NCBI GenBank assembly: GCA_021521415.1
Contig: JAIQDT010002039.1
Coordinates: 388,967 to 452,966, forward strand
Length of the DNA: 64,000 nt
Direction of reading: 5' to 3'
Source: Bidens hawaiensis
Lineage: Eukaryota; Streptophyta; Magnoliopsida; Asterales; Asteraceae
The position numbers and the translations under genes are program-made. Positions within the stretch are counted from its first letter, which is position 1. Every line of letters begins with the position of its first letter. Below, piece by piece: positions 21,327 to 33,740 of this stretch. A model generated the notes under the pieces. The model was not told the origin of the DNA and searched no databases. It saw only the letters and a program-made list of their open reading frames with translations.

Positions 21327-24300
21327 CTAGGCATGAAACATTTTAAGGGTTTTTCCATTTCAGTGTCTTGGAAGCTTTTTGCCTTCTGCGTTGGCCAGTT
21401 TGTAGGATCCACCCTTGTGAGCTTCAAGGATTGTATATGGTCCTTCCCACTTTGGGCCGAGTTTTCCTTGGTTTTCATTCTTGCTGGCCTCGTTGTTTCG
21501 GAGTACAAGATCTCCTGGCCTGAAACGTTCATGTTTCACTCTTGCATTGTAATAAGCTTTCATTTTTTGCTTGTACTTAGCTTCTTGTATTGTGGCTTGG
21601 TCTTAAATTTCTTCAAGGAGTTGCAAATTCAACATGGTCTCATTGTTGTTTGATTCGAGATCCATGTTGAGTGTTCTTTGAGTCATAACTCCAACTTCTG
21701 CTGGGATTACGGCTTCCAATCCGAACACTATGCTGTAAGGTGTTCGTTTGTGACTTGTTTTTTCGGTTGTTCTTATTGCCCAAGGAACATTTGGGAGTTC
21801 TTCAAGCCAATTGTTGTTATGTCTTCCCAGCCTTGCTTTGATTCCTTCCAGAATGGTTCTGTTTGTTCTTTCAACTTGGCCATTGGATTGTGGGTATGCA
21901 ACTAAGCTGAACACTTGAGTGATTCTGAATTCTTTGAACCATGTTCTAAAAGGCTTCTCAGCAAATTGTTTCCCATTATCTGTGACCAACACTTCTGGTA
22001 GCCCATAGAGACAAATGATGTTTTCCCATACAAAGTCGATGATTTGTTTGCCCGTTATTTTTGCAAGTGGTTTTACTTCGGGCCACTTGGTGAAGTAGTC
22101 GACAGCTACTAACATAAATTTTACCCCACCTTTGGCTGGTGGGAGTGGACCAACGATATCTATTCCCCACTTGTGGAATGGCCAAGCCGAGGAGATGGGG
22201 ACTAGATCGTGTTTTGGGCTTTTGGGAACAGGTGCATGAATTTGGCAAGCTTCACATTTCTTGAGTTGTTCCGTTGCATCTTTGTGCATCGTGGTCCAGA
22301 AGTATCCGAGGTTCATCAATTTTGCAACCATCATTCTTGGCCCAAAATGAGCTCCACATATCCCCTCGTGAACCTCTTTGATCAGATATTGACTTTGTTC
22401 AGTGCCCACACATCTTAGTAATGGTGCAAGGTAAGCTTTTTTATAAAGGGTTTCTCCTTGCAACATATACTGTCGGGACTTGATTCGAACCCTTTCAGCC
22501 TCTGTCTGGTCCAGAGGTAACTCACCATTTTTGAGGAACTTTTCTATGGGAGTCATCCAATTGGGATCTTCTTCCGTGATTACATCTTGAACCTTCAATT
22601 CTTGAATTGAAAGAGTTTTCAATACTTCTACCAATACTTTCTTGGTGAGGTGTGCAAATGTGAGGGATGCCAGTTTGCTCAGGGAATCGGCTCTTTTGTT
22701 TTGTGATCTCGGGACTTGTTTGATGGTGCATTCTTGAAACGTGTTCATCAATTCCTTTGCCTTATCACGATATTTCTTCATGTTGGGCTCTTTTGCTACA
22801 TAGCTATCATTGACTTGAAACAAGCAACGAGTCTGTGAAGACTTGTAGCTTTTAGATCTTCATTTATTTGGCAATTTTCAGACCAACGATTAATGCTTCA
22901 TATTCAGCTTCATTGTTGGTGGTCTGAAATTCAAGTCGGAGAGCATACGTAAATTTTAACCCTTCGGGGTTGATTAAAATGAGCCCAGCTCCTGACCCTT
23001 TAATGCTAGAAGCTCCGTCAGTAAAAAGCTTCCAGGCTTCAGGGTCAGAAGCTTCAGTGGCAGTTGTATGTATTTCAGGAATGACTTGCTTTGGGATTTC
23101 TACAATGAAATCCGCCAAGACTTGGGCTTTGACAGCTTTTTTGGGACATAGGTGATGTTATTTTCACCCAGCTGCACAGCCCATTTGGCCAATCGGCCTG
23201 AATTTTCTGGTTTTTCAAGCCCACTCTCGATGGGTTGGTCAGTGACCACTTGTATAGGGTATGCTTGAAAGTACCTTTGAAGCCTTCTGGCAGTTTGAAT
23301 TAAAGCCAGAGCATGTTTTTTCAAAGGAGGATATTTGACCTCTGCCAGTTTTAACGTTTTACTAAAGAAGTAAACGGGTACCTGAACTTTGTTTCATTCG
23401 ATGGTTAAGACCGCGCTTAATGCTTCTTCAGCTACTGAGAGATAGACAAAGATCAGTTCTCCCATTTCAGGGGCAGCAATAGCTGGAAGTGAAGCTAAGT
23501 GTTGCTTCATTTGATTGAAGGCTTCTTCCGCTTCTTCCGTCCATCTGAAATCTTTTTTATTGGTGCAACCCTTTAGTGTTTTGAAAAAGGGGAGGGATTT
23601 CTCAGCGAGCTTGGAGGTAAAACGTTTCAAGGCTGCAAGCCTTCCATTCAGACTTTCCACTTCTTTTTTGCTTTGTAGTGATTTAGTTTCAAGAACAACC
23701 CTGACTTTGTAGGAGTTGGCTTTTATGCTTTTCTTTCCCACGATGTGTCCCAAAAACTTGCCTTCTTCGAACCCGAATGAACATTTTCCGGGATTGAGTT
23801 TCATGTTGATCTTCTTCAGGTTTTGGAAGGTTTCTTGTATGTCATCGAGCATTTGATGCTTGGTCTTGCTTTTGATTACCAGATCATCGACATAAGCTTC
23901 CAGGTTTTTGCTAATTTGGCTGGCAAATGCTTTATCGATCAAACGTTGATAGGTTGCTCCGGCATTTCGTTGGCCAAATACATCTTTTGATAATAAAAAA
24001 TACCATTGTCCATGTGGAATACAATTTTCTCTTCATCTTCCACTTTCATGAGAATTTGATGATAACCCTTGTAAGCGTCGAGAAAACACTTAAAGGGATG
24101 GCCGGTTAAAGAGTCAACCTTGAGGTCCATCTCGGGTAACGGGTAACAATCTTTCAGGCATGCTTTGTTCAAGTCTTTGAAGTCGATGCACATCCTCCAA
24201 GACTTGTCAGGCTTTCGAATCATGACTGGATTAGCCACCCAAGATTGATATTTGACCTCACGTAGGATCCCAGCTAGGACAAGCTTTTCGACCTCTTGGC

Positions 24301-24840
24301 AAGCTGCCAAGCTTCGTTTAGGATCTAGGCTCCGTTTCTTTTAGACAACAGGCTTGACATCGGGGGGTATTTTTAGCTCATGCTCTACAATGCTTCGAGG
24401 GATGCCCGTCATATCTTCCGGGAACCAAGCAAAGACATCACTATAGTGTATCAATAGCTTTTCAAGGTGTGAGAGAGTTTCTTTGGAAAGGCTTGTGTTT
24501 ACCCATACCTTTTGTTCAGGATACTTGGGGTTTATGATCAAGCCTTGTTCCTCGTCTTCGTTTTTTGAACTTTCCCCTTCAACCGTGTAAACCTCTTGGG
24601 TAGGTTGAAGGGTTGCAATTCCCCTGTCGGTGGAAAACTTTACAGCACCTTGACCAACCGAGACAGCCATGTTGAACGCACATTGTCCTGGCCTTCCTAT
24701 GATTACATCATAGTTGGAAGGTATGTTGATAACCACGAAAGTGAGTGGTTTAGTGTTCTTCATCTTGCCTTCACTAAAACAGACATCAAGGGTTAGTTGG
24801 CCCAAAGGCTTCAAGGGTATATCGGCGATACCTTTTATAG
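21327..24840 (-). pseudogene. Protease-end, reverse transcriptase, RNase H and integrase of the second Tat element
   Basis: Read right to left. The C-terminal half of the protease and linker lie at 24,814-24,341. Reverse transcriptase follows, with the YVDD block near 23,895-23,880. RNase H includes its TDGAS active-site block near 23,020. Integrase has an H2C2 zinc finger near 22,380-22,240, the core domain near 22,180-21,900, and a C-terminal tail ending at the TAG at 21,327-21,329. Breaks include an in-frame stop near 24,343, a frameshift in RT near 23,985, shifts or stops around 23,390-23,330, 23,110 and 22,860-22,830, another near 21,605, and a stop near 21,360. Its N-terminal protease part lies beyond the Athila insertion, at 39,224 and rightward. 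Confidence 0.88.
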
Positions 24841-24845
24841 ATGAC

Positions 24846-26606
24846 TGATGTACATGGAGATATACATCTTTTCGGCATCAAATAATCTCTAAAAACTGCA
24901 ATTTCTATCTAATAACATAGCATAAAAGGCTACTTATCATAATAAAACATAATTTCAGGTGAAACCAAGCCCCAAACGAAGAAACAAGCAAAGAAGACGA
25001 AGAAAAACAAAAGAAAACACAAGAAAACAAAGAAACACGCCCCCATGCCTCAAGAAACACGCCCCCATGCTTCTAACACAAGAAAAGACAAAATCTGGAA
25101 GCAAAAGCACGGGGACGTGCTCATCATGCACGGGGCCGTGGACGAGAATACAGAATTGACAAAGAAGAATTGAGCACATGTCACTAAAAAACACGGGGCC
25201 GTGCCTACCAACCACGGGGCCGTTGCCACCTCACAGAAAAGACAAAACAAATCTGGCACATGTCATAAAAATGCACGGGGGCGTGCTCATCAAGCACGGG
25301 GCCGTGCCTCACTATCCAGATTGCCTATAAATAGTGGCTCATGTTGCACTCATTTGGTGTGCCTTGAAAAGAGTTCTCTCCGGTTTTCACTTATAAAAAC
25401 ACACACTAACACTCACTTTGAAGATCTAGTGAAGAGTTTGAAGGCTTGGAGGTCATCACCATCAATCATCATCATCAACCATCATTACCATCATTAAGAA
25501 GAAAGATTCATCTACATTTGGTTAGATTGTTCCAAGTTTAATCATGTATTTGTTATTATCAATCATCTTAATGTTTATCATCATGCTCATTATGAGCTAA
25601 ACTCCTTTTACCATCTAAAATCTATGAAGAAGCTTTGTTTTACTTTATAATTAATTAAGACATGTGATGTAGTCTAGTAAAGTACATGGTTATATTACAA
25701 TTATCTTTTTATGAGAAATGTTTCACCATCTTAAATCACTAGCAATCGTTCATGATCGATTCATGTTCTTGAAAGATAGAAATACTTTGATACATTATCG
25801 AGACATGGATCCTTATATTGTACTTAGAAATGATGAGATATAAGTTATGATGTATTTTTCTAAACCTTGGTAATCCGAAAATGGCTTTGCTTAGGATATC
25901 AAATTAGTTAAAGAAACCATATGTTAATGGAATGTGTAATTATAACCTACATAAATCAACCAAGGGGAGGTTGTGTGATGAACTACAACCACCCGAAGTT
26001 GTTAGAATTGGTATTTGAGAAATCGAAGTCAATCCTAATCTTTCTACTTTACGAAACTACTTGCCAACTTAAATTGACATCATTGAGATGGTATGACATT
26101 AGGAAAGGGTGGACTTTAAAATGCGCATGCTATCTCCCTAGTGCCAAAGATGCTCACTTAAGGTTTAAGGAGCTATCTACCATATATTGCTATGGCAAGT
26201 TTATCACATGTCCAAATATTAATTATCAATGTTAAAATGGAGTGGATTCTTGATCTTAGATGGTAACCTTCGCATAATTGAATAACTCGTTTAGAATTTC
26301 TTATCTTGGTCACCTATATATTATATATAAGTATTTACATTTTATAAAAAGTTCAAAAATTAACCTCAAAATGATTAAAACCTCCGATTAAAGTAAAACA
26401 ACAATTTATTATTAGAAACCTTTGTGTCCACGGATCGATACTTGATTCTTACCAATACTATTCTACATATACGATAGGTACACTTGCCTATTTTGTGTGT
26501 GTTTAGTCTTTGTAGAAATCACTTTTAAAAATTTAAAACACGATCTCGTGCAAAAGCAAATCATCCCATCCCTTTATATTTTATACCACACGCACGCACC
26601 GCATCA
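24846..26606 (+). repeat. 5' LTR of the Athila element
   Basis: Starts TGATGTACATGG, ends CGCATCA. TATAAATA at 25,326-25,333 places the transcription start near 25,355. It differs from the 3' LTR by few substitutions and by short indels, including an extra copy of a 21-bp CACGCCCCCATGC-containing unit near 25,036-25,075. It contains three pairs of palindromic motifs. Confidence 0.93.
25107..25307 (+). repeat. Three pairs of CACGGGGCCGTG palindromes in the 5' LTR
   Basis: Units start at 25,107/25,128, 25,192/25,213 and 25,273/25,294, so each pair is spaced 21 bp start to start. The consensus is GCACGGGGCCGTGC. All lie upstream of the LTR TATA box. Confidence 0.85.
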
Positions 26607-26612
26607 AGTTTT

Positions 26613-26630
26613 TGGCGCCGTTGCCGGGGA
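26613..26630 (+). other. Primer-binding site, tRNA-Asp type
   Basis: TGGCGCCGTTGCCGGGGA, six bases after the 5' LTR end. This is the usual minus-strand primer site of Athila-like elements. Confidence 0.85.
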
Positions 26631-26898
26631 CACGGTACGTTTCTAAGAACGATCCAAGTTTTAATTTAACCATTGTCTATAATTGTACAAATTTTTAACT
26701 TCTATTTTATTTTATCTTTATTTTTTTTACTAGATACTAAAATACACAATTTTACGGCTAGCCTACTTTTTACCTTTACTTACCTTACTTTACTTTAGCT
26801 TAATTAATTTAGAACATAGTTAGTTTAAAATAGCTTAGCCTAACATATAGTTTAACTTAGACTAACCTATAATTTAACTTTAGCTAACTTTTACCTTA
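26631..26898 (+). other. Untranslated leader of the Athila element
   Basis: AT-rich leader with repeated TTAACTTTAGCTTA-like words; no coding. Confidence 0.6.
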
Positions 26899-28432
26899 GT
26901 GTTTTATTTTGATTTAGTCCCATGTATGTCCTCTACTTTTGAGCCCGAGCTTGTTTCTCCAATTTCTGAACCAGAACGACTCTTTCGTCGACGAACTCGT
27001 AAACGGACTACAGAAACCGCCGAAGCAATCAAAGACGAATCAGTAGACGCCACCACATCAGGAGAAAATCAAACCGAAGAAATGATGGCGGCCCAGGACA
27101 ATGAGCCGAACATGAGCCAGTATGCCAAGCCATCTCTCGAAGGCTACGATAATGGAGTGGCTCCACCCGAAATCACCGAAAATTTGGAAATCAAATCTAG
27201 CACCATTCATATGGTGTAAAATTCAGTTCAATTTCATGGTCTCCTCGACGAAGACCCTCTTTCTCACATATCTCGATTTCTACGAATCTGCGGAACCTTT
27301 AAAATCCAAAACTGTTCAGAAGATCAAATCAAACTCAAGCTCTTTCCTTTCTCTTTGAGGGGCCAAGCCCTAGAATGGATAGAATCTCTTTCTTCTGGTT
27401 CCATCACCACTTGGGACTAGACGGTTGAACAGTTTCTCCTCAAATATTTTCCGCCGGATAAAACTGCCAAATACCGAGCCAGCATTACCGGATTCCGGAC
27501 CGATGAAGATGAGTCGTTACACGCAAAATGGGAAAGTTACAAAAGTCTTCTAAGAAGATGCCCACATCATGGACTGAGCGTTTGGTTACAAGTACAAACT
27601 TTCTTTGACGCACAATCCAGTCAAAACAAACAGGCCATCGACCAGATCGCTGGTGGAGACCTGGGATCCAAATCACCTAACGAAGCATTTGAAGTCCTGG
27701 AGAAGGCCGCAAAGAAGAGTTTTGCTTACAACCCACCAAGATCTACACCTACCCAAAAAGGAATGCACCACGTTGATTCCAACACTGTTGTCACAGCACA
27801 GCTTGAAGCTCTTTCCAAAAAAATGCGAACAACTTCAAGCCGAACTATCAAAAACCAGACTCACCTGTGACACTTGTGGAGGAAATCATAAGACGAGTGA
27901 CTGTAAACAAGTCATCATGGCCATGGAAGAAGTCGATTTCATCGCCCGACAGAACAACGCTTTCAGCAATAACTACAATCCAGGATGGAGAAACCACCCG
28001 AATTTCAGCTGGAAAGACGGAGGTAACACTCAACCTTTATCCGGATTCGAAAAAAGACCAATGAATCAACCCTTCCAGCCTAAACCTCAATTTCAAGATC
28101 AAAGTTCTAGTAGCCATCAAAACCCAAGCTACTCTAAGATCGAAGAAATGCTAATCCAACTGATGACCAAAACAAATGAAGCAGAGAAGAAGGCCGACTC
28201 AAGAGCTGTTGATATCAGCGGAGTATTATTAAAACATGAAGCCGATCTCAAAAGTTAACAAGCATCACTTCAGAACCTAGAAACCCAAATCGGACAAATT
28301 GCCCGACAACTATCCGAAAAACCACCTGGCACTCTTCCAAGCAACACAATCACCAACCCGAATGCAACAGCTAACGCTGTTACACTCAGGAGCGGTACAA
28401 CCACTGTTGTCTCACCAACTTCAGAACCAGTT
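26899..28432 (+). pseudogene. Athila gag
   Basis: The N-terminal part is charged and Glu-rich. The retrotransposon gag domain spans about 27,220-27,600, with the LRGQALEWI-type block near 27,353-27,380. A CCHC zinc knuckle (CX2CX4HX4C) lies at about 27,870-27,910 in another frame. Breaks: TAA near 27,217, TAG near 27,418 and a frameshift near 27,830. After the stop near 28,256 the frame runs into the protease region. Gag would form cytoplasmic particles and bind element RNA; this copy cannot do so as a whole. Confidence 0.8.
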
Positions 28433-31400
28433 ATGGAGAAAAAGTCTCCTGATGAAACGCAGGAAAGGCTGACCCCAACAATCACAGTACAGCCTAAGGA
28501 GCCAGTCCGAACCTATGTTCCGCCTATTCCATACCCTGGAAGACCGAAGCAGGAGCGATTGGAAGCCCAGTATAGGAAATTTCTAGAACTCTTTAAGCAA
28601 CTCCATATCAACATCCCTTTTGTCGAGGCTATTGCCCAGATGCCAAAATATGCCAAGTTTCTCAAAGAAGTGCTGACTAACAAAAGGAAGCTGGAGGAGC
28701 TCTCGCATGTCACCCTAAGTGAAGAATGTTCAGCTGTCCTCCAAAGCAAGCTACCGACAAAGATGACTGATCCAGGGAGTTTTACTATCCCTTGTCTTAT
28801 AGGAAATTTATCTGTTAGCAATGCCCTAGCTGACCTAGGAGCTAGTATTAATTTAATGCCTTATGCGGTTTTTGCAAAACTAGGGATAGGAGAACCAAAG
28901 CCCACCCGCATGAGCATTCAGTTAGCTGACCGATCCGTTAATTATCCTCGGGGCATTGTTGAAAACATGCTTGTTAAAATTGACAAGTTTGTTTTCCTAG
29001 TAGATTTTGTGATTCTAGACATGGAGGAAGAAAAAAGTGTACCTCTAATTTTAGGAAGACCCTTTTTAGCCACCGCAAAGGCTATCATTGATGTTTGCAC
29101 AGGCAAACTCACTCTCAGGGTCAATGAAGAGGCAATCACTTTTAACATAGGAAAATCTATGCAATATCCGCAATAGCACGATGACACCTTATATTGTGTT
29201 GACATCATAGACTCCATCGTAAGTTGCTATATGCGAGATTCCTCCACCAATACTCCCTTAGAAACACAAGTCTTAGATAAAACACTCAAAAAACCCATTT
29301 TGGAAAACGAAAATCTCAACAATAACTACCACGAAGGGTCAGAAATGATATACGAAATCATTGAAAACAATGAAAAATCAAAACCATCAATCGAAGAACC
29401 ACCAGCCTTAGAATTAAAAGAACTACCAAAACATCTCGAATACGCCTTTCTAGAAAAAGATTCTTAACTCCCAGTAATTATTTCATCTCACATTTCTAAA
29501 GAAGAGAAAGACGAACTTCTTAAGGTTCTTAAAAACCATAAGAAGGCTATCGCATGGAAGATCATGGATATCAAGGGCATCAGTCCTTCTTTCTGTACTC
29601 ACAAAATCCTCATGGAGGAGGAATACAAACCCGTGGTCCAAAATCAAAAACGTCTCAATCCCAACATGCAAGATGTGGTGAAAAAGGAAGTTATCAAACT
29701 GCTTGATGCCGGTTTAATCTACCCGATCTCGGATTCACCTTGGGTTAGTTCCGTTCAAGTAGTACCCAAGAAGGGAGGAATGACGGTCGTAATGAACGAG
29801 AAGGACGAACTAATACCAATGAGAACCATCACAGGCTGGCGAGTTTGCATTGATTACCGGAAGCTTAATGACGCCACAAGAAAAGATCATTTTCCACTCC
29901 CTTTTATCGACCAAATGCTCGAACGATTATCTGAAAAAATGTTCTACTGTTTTCTTGACGGATTTTCCGGATACTTTCAGATTCCCATTGCTCCCGAGGA
30001 TCAGGAAAAAACTACTTTTACATGTCCATACGGAACCTTTGCCTACAGAAGAATGCCATTTGGATTATGTAATGCTCCAGCCACCTTCCAGCGTTGCATA
30101 GTGGCCATCTTTCATGAAATGAACGAAAACTCTATGGAAGTTTTCATGGACGACTTCTCAGTCTTTGGAGACTCCTTCGATCATTGTCTAAAAAACCTAG
30201 ACAAAATGTTAGCTAGGTGTGAAGAAGTAAATCTAGTGCTCAACTGAGAAAAATGTCACTTTATGGTAAAAGAAGGCATTGTTCTAGGTCACAGGATTTC
30301 TCAAAACGGGCTAGAAGTTGATAGGGCCAAAATAGAAACCATATCCAAACTTCCGCCGCCAACTTCAGTCAAAGCCATTAGAAGTTTTCTAGGTCACGCA
30401 GGTTTCTACCGCCGCTTCATAAAAGACTTCTCAAAAATCTCAAGACCTATGACCAAACTTCTGTAAAAAGACGCACCGTTCGTCTTCTCTGTGGAGTGTG
30501 TTGAGTCATTCAATACACTAAAAGACAAACTTGTCAACGCACCAATCATGACCACACCCGATTGGACCCTTCCATTCGAAATCATGTGCGATGCAAGTGA
30601 CTTTGCAGTTGGAGCCGTACTCGGACAACGCAAATAAAGGCACTTTCACCCAATTTACTACGCCAGTAAAACTCTTAACGATGCACAAGAAAATTACACC
30701 ACAACAGAAAAAGAGTTACTAGTAGTAGTATTTGCCTTTGAAAAATTTAGATCATACCTAGTTCTTTCCAAGACCATAGTTTACACCGATCATGCTGCAA
30801 TACGTTACCTATTCAACAAACAAGATGCCAAACCCAGACTCATCCGATGGATCCTACTACTCCAAGAATTTGACATCGAGGTTAAGGACAAAAAGGGAGC
30901 AGAAAATGTAACCGCAGACCATCTTTCACGTTTAGAATGTCCAACTCCTGAAGAACTTCACGAAGAAATTATCAATGATAATTTCCCACATGAAATCCTC
31001 ATGCGCATTCAAGGAGTCATAGAAGGAAAAGACGAATGTCCTTGGTATGCGGACTTCGCAAATTACTTAGCTTGTAGGATCCTTAGAAAAGGACTTACCC
31101 ACCAACAGCGGAAGAAATTCTTCTCCGATCTTAAGTTTTACTTCTGGGAAGATCCATACATATTTAGAATAGGTGAGGATCAAGTCATTCGTAGGTGCTT
31201 AGCAGGCAAGGAAGCCTTAGACATTCTCAAACACTGCCATGAAGGACCAACAGGTGGACACCATGGTACCGCCACCACGGTCAGGAAAGTGTTTGATGCA
31301 GGATTTTTCTGGCCCACTATATACAAAGATACACATACTTTGATCCAAGCATGTGATGCGTGTCAAAGAGCCAGGAACATCTCATAAAAAAATGAGATGG

Positions 31401-32325
31401 CTCAAAAGGGCATTCAAATTTGTGAAATCTTTGATGTATGGGGGCAATAGATTACATGGGCCCGTTTTCTAACTCATTCGGAAATAAATACATCCTTGTA
31501 GCAGTCGACTACGTGTCTAAATGGGTAGAAGCACAAGCTCTTCCCACTAACGATGCTCGAGTAGTTATACGATTTCTGAAAAAGTTATTTTCAAGATTCG
31601 GTACTCCGAAAGCCCTAATCAGCGACAGAGGTACCCACTTCTGTAACACCCTGATGGACAAGGTTTTAGCACGGTATGGGGTCCATCACCGACTGGCAAC
31701 ACCATATCACCCTCAGACCAGTGGGCAGGTAGAAGTCTCGAATCGAGGAATTAAGAGAATTTTGGAAAGAAGTGTGGGGATGAATCGCAAAAATTGGGCA
31801 GAAAAGTTAGATAACACATTATGGGCCCTCAGGACGGCCTACAAAACTCCCATAGGAACGACACCCTTCAAGCTCGTTTACGGGAAGGCATGTCATCTAC
31901 CAGTAGAGTTAAAACACAAAGCCTACTGGGTCCTCAGAGCAGTGAATTTTGATCTAACGTCCACCGGAGTAAACCGGGAAGATCAAATTCGTGAGCTCGA
32001 GGAACTGAGAAAACTGGCCTACGAAAATTCCTGGTCCTACAAGGAAAATACTAAACGCATACACGACGCTCATTTAAAAGGAAACGAAAAATTTCAAACT
32101 GGCGGTCGTGTACTGTTATACAACGCTCGTTTACGTCTTTTACAAGGAAAACTGAAATCCTGGTGGACAGGTCCATACGTAGTTGAATCAGTTTTTGACT
32201 ATGGAACAATCGAAATTTAAAATTCAAACGGTCAGAAGTTCAAAGTAAATGGACATCGATTAAAACCATACATCGACGGTCCACTTAAAGAAGTTTTGGA
32301 GGTATTGACCCTCCAAACTTTTTAA
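28433..32325 (+). pseudogene. Athila pol: protease, RT, RNase H, integrase
   Basis: The protease has DLGAS in place of DTGS (about 28,830-28,845), as is common in Athila. Reverse transcriptase spans about 29,840-30,330, with FMDD near 30,145. RNase H is around 30,580-30,930. The integrase zinc-binding domain lies near 31,230-31,380 and the core at about 31,440-31,800. In-frame stops occur at 29,174, 29,465, 30,245 (TGA), 30,464, 30,635 and 31,385. A frameshift near 31,430-31,440 separates the integrase zinc domain from the core. The frame is broken again at 32,218 and ends at 32,323-32,325. Confidence 0.87.
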
Positions 32326-32646
32326 ATAAGAAATTAAGGAAACAAGGTCTGGCCAAGACCTTCACAAAACTAGGCCTTGTAAAAAATATATATATATATA
32401 TTGAAAACCACGGGGGCGTGCTTTCAAAAGCACGTTCCCGTGCCTAAAAATACGGGCCGGCATCTTCGCTGCAAAAATCTCAGTCAGACTGGCTTGTAAC
32501 AGAATTGTTAGAGCAAAAACACGGGGGCGTGCTTCCAAAAAGCACGGTACCGTGCACGCTTTCCTGGATGGCTATAAAAGGCACCTTGTGTCATTACATT
32601 CTTTGCACAAACCAAAACCAAAACCAAAAACCTCTGAAAATTCAGC

Positions 32647-32931
32647 ATGCCAGCTGAGATGAGTGAAGCAATCCCCGTTTCCCGACATCCGAGAAACGAT
32701 GCCCGCCATGTTTCTAAAACCAAGTTTCTCTTGAAACTCCAAGAACTCGTGAAAGAACTCACTGAAATGAATCTCCTTGCTGAGATGCGTCTCGTGCAAC
32801 TTACCAAATCAGTGGAAAACATGAAAATGGAACTACGAGATATCAACGAACAACTCCAGTTTCAAGTTCTCGGTTTCACGTATTTTCCACCACCAGGACC
32901 ATTCGGAGGAGAGCCTTTCGGGGAACTCTAG
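32647..32931 (+). CDS. Small unknown ORF (94 aa) in the Athila 3' region
   Basis: ATG start, TAG stop, in the usual coding direction. It is helical and Lys/Glu/Leu-rich with heptad-like spacing in the middle (about residues 20-70), then a Pro/Phe/Gly-rich tail. A TATA-like TATAAAAGG lies at 32,572-32,580, 67 bp upstream. I do not recognise the family. It resembles 33,432-33,740 in size, helical character and Pro/Gly-rich end, so the two may be related. Real translation is unproven. Confidence 0.4.
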   Translation: MPAEMSEAIPVSRHPRNDARHVSKTKFLLKLQELVKELTEMNLLAEMRLVQLTKSVENMKMELRDINEQLQFQVLGFTYFPPPGPFGGEPFGEL

Positions 32932-33431
32932 GAAACTTAACTTTCTGTTTTCATGTGTAAACAAGTGCATTAAGCATAATGTGTTAGGACTACGGGCTTA
33001 ACCCGAATATTTTCTTTTCTTAGGAAACCCGGGCTTATCCCATAATTGTTCTAGGACCTTTATTTTAATGAAAAGTAATTTTTAGATGACCAAACTTCGA
33101 AATTATCACAATAAACGTCATTCTAAAAATTCCGGATCTTGAATCATGTTAAAAATTAAAAGGAAATTCACTGTGACAAAAAGCACGGGCCGTGCTTTCC
33201 AAAGCACGAGGCCGTGGTCACCCCAGAATCTTCAGCATGATACGCGCTGACTCCGTACAATTCTCTGACTCAGAAACATTTATTCCTCTAGCAGCACGGG
33301 GCCGTGCTTTTAATAGTACGGGGCCGTGTTCAACTTTCCAGTCTCTATATAATGTATGCATAAATTCACTATTCCATTCACACCAAACACAAACTACCTA
33401 AATGGAAGGAAAACGGGTTGAATAGAGGCCA

Positions 33432-33740
33432 GTGAAAAAGGGGAAACAACATGAATCCTCCTACCTTGACGAGGAAGTCATGAGAGTCCAATGCATCGTA
33501 AGAGATCAAGTTGAGAGCAACATGCAAACCGAGGCACGAGTAATCGAGTTAATTAACAAAGTCGACCTGCTTAGGTTCGAGAACTTCCTTGTTGTGGATG
33601 GCCACCACAAAGATGTGACTTCCAAACTTAACTTTCTCAACCGAGAAATCGTTATGCTTAAAAAAAAGCTTGACGAGCTTTTGGAAGCCAAACGAGCACC
33701 ACCACACATCCAGGACTTGTTCGGAAATGGTGGCCGTTGA
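33432..33740 (+). CDS. Small unknown coiled-coil ORF (102 aa) in the Athila 3' region
   Basis: ATG start, TGA stop. Rich in Lys, Glu and Leu with a predicted coiled coil over residues 20-88, then PPHIQDLFGNGGR at the end. No family recognised. A TATATAA-like box lies near 33,346. It sits between two palindrome pairs, as 32,647-32,931 does. Confidence 0.4.
   Translation: MKKGKQHESSYLDEEVMRVQCIVRDQVESNMQTEARVIELINKVDLLRFENFLVVDGHHKDVTSKLNFLNREIVMLKKKLDELLEAKRAPPHIQDLFGNGGR

Noticed and set aside
21333..21905. Two + strand Phe/Leu-rich frames that look membrane-like
   Set aside because: They are the reverse strand of the integrase of the second Tat element.
25107..25307. Palindromes as transcription terminators
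   Set aside because: They lie upstream of the LTR TATA box, have no U-tract and occur as spaced pairs, unlike intrinsic terminators.
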